Source of the DNA: an uncultured Lentisphaeria bacterium
GTDB taxonomy: Bacteria; Verrucomicrobiota; Lentisphaeria; Victivallales; Victivallaceae
Reading direction: 5' to 3'
Assembly: GCA_903821255.1 (NCBI GenBank)
Contig: CAIJKT010000076.1
Location: 1-13,372, forward strand
DNA: 13,372 bases
Positions 12,683 to 13,372 of this stretch are shown here, one piece after another. The first letter of the stretch is position 1. The number at the start of each line of letters is the position of its first letter. The position numbers and the translations under genes are program-made. The notes beneath the pieces are model-generated. The model made no database searches and was not told the origin of the DNA. It saw only the letters and a list, made by a program, of their open reading frames with translations.

Positions 12683-13372
12683 ATGGGAAGAGTAAGTGAA
12701 AATGAACGTGATTTCAAGGCGCAAAGCTATTTCCGCCTGCTGAAATATACGAGGCCGTACTGGCTGCGTCTGTCTGTCGGCATAATTTTCGGGTTTGTTG
12801 TCGGCGGTTCGCTGCTGGGCAGTCTGCTGGTCGTCCCCGAACTGATGACTGCTATGGACTCTTCCGGAATGGGCAGCGGCAAAAAATTAACCGCTACGGC
12901 GGAGAAAATAACCAAAGTCTGCCGCTCGGATAAACTTTCCGAGGCGGAAAAGACGAAAGCAGTTGAAGACATCCTTCATCCTGCCGACATCGATCCGAAG
13001 CTGACGAAATCATTGGAAAAAGTTGAAGGGGCAGTGAAAAAACTCAACCTGCCGGTTGCAGTGACTAAGCAGAAAATAGAATTGACCTGGCCTTGTGTCA
13101 TCGGGGTTCCGGTGGCGGACGACAGCGGCCGTATGTCATGGCAGTTCTTCGCTATCTATGTAATTATTTTCATCATCGCCTGGGCCGCCAAAAACATTGC
13201 TGACTACATCAACCATTACTATATGCGCTGGGTAGGCGCCAAAGTGGTCAATGACCTCCGCGCTAAAGTATTTGAAAGTCTGCTCGGCCAGTCTTTGAAG
13301 TTTTATGGTAAAATGGATGTGGGCCATCTCATCAGCCGCTGCACCAATGATACAGCGGCAATCGAAAACTCC
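12683..13372 (+). CDS. MsbA-type ABC exporter, N-terminal part (runs off the window)
   Basis: The 230 visible residues are the start of a type I (type IV fold) ABC exporter, a membrane domain that would be followed by an ATPase domain beyond the window. It starts with a soluble segment and YFRLLKYTRPYWLRL, the usual lead into TM1 (about 30-52). TM2 is at about 153-170, and the intracellular-loop pattern follows: VVNDLRAKVFESLL, FYGKMDVGHLISRCTNDTAA. This is the MsbA/lipid-exporter signature. About 100 residues separate TM1 from TM2, whereas MsbA has a short loop there. The insert is charged and helical and would lie in the periplasm. ATG 12683 is the only in-frame ATG after the stop at 12668; AAGGA sits just two bases before it. 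Lying 24 bp after the aminotransferase, it may export a glycolipid, which is an inference. Confidence 0.85.
   Translation, partial: MGRVSENERDFKAQSYFRLLKYTRPYWLRLSVGIIFGFVVGGSLLGSLLVVPELMTAMDSSGMGSGKKLTATAEKITKVCRSDKLSEAEKTKAVEDILHPADIDPKLTKSLEKVEGAVKKLNLPVAVTKQKIELTWPCVIGVPVADDSGRMSWQFFAIYVIIFIIAWAAKNIADYINHYYMRWVGAKVVNDLRAKVFESLLGQSLKFYGKMDVGHLISRCTNDTAAIENS

Overview
The window reads as bacterial chromosome made of a mobile defence island (about 1-5300) joined to housekeeping and cell-envelope genes (about 5800-13372). No rRNA marker is present, so taxonomy is only an inference. The mix of a long Sel1-repeat membrane protein, a small secreted LamG/DUF1080-like protein, a MsbA-like exporter with a long periplasmic insert and moderate G+C would suit a PVC-group bacterium such as Lentisphaerota, held at low confidence.

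Left part (1-5273). The window opens inside the last 38 codons of an IS5-family transposase. The IS end has removed the 5' end of a gene for a nuclease-methyltransferase fusion (PD-(D/E)XK domain followed by an N6-adenine methylase). That gene overlaps an hsdS specificity gene by 4 bp (GTGA). The hsdS gene in turn overlaps by 4 bp (ATGA) a third gene whose product joins a DGQHR (DndB-like) domain to a C-terminal TIR-like / nucleoside-deoxyribosyltransferase-like domain. The third gene carries a one-base frameshift near 3843. No helicase HsdR is visible, so the R-M part resembles BcgI-type (Type IIB) fusion systems more than classical Type I. The DGQHR-TIR-like partner is the most unusual part of the window. 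As it stands the island looks damaged at both ends (IS truncation and frameshift). A hairpin, a perfect 15-bp inverted repeat and a possible 56-codon ORF follow.

Middle part (5367-9824). After a 448-bp gap with nothing firmly recognisable comes a 580-residue single-pass membrane protein: acidic cytoplasmic N-terminus, one TM helix, a TolA-like Ala/Lys/Glu helix built of 11-residue repeats, then Sel1 repeats. Converging on it are radC and an rlmD/rumA-type RNA m5U methyltransferase gene, which overlap by 4 bp in a minus-strand operon.

Right part (9722-13372). A consensus-like sigma70 promoter (TTGAAT-17-TATAAT) drives a 213-codon gene for a secreted jelly-roll protein that ends at a clear rho-independent terminator. 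Next come a GT2 glycosyltransferase (dolichyl-phosphate-glucosyltransferase-like), a DegT/DnrJ/EryC1/StrS sugar aminotransferase and, 24 bp further on, the N-terminal half of a MsbA-type ABC exporter that leaves the window. These three suggest surface polysaccharide or lipid-linked sugar synthesis and export.
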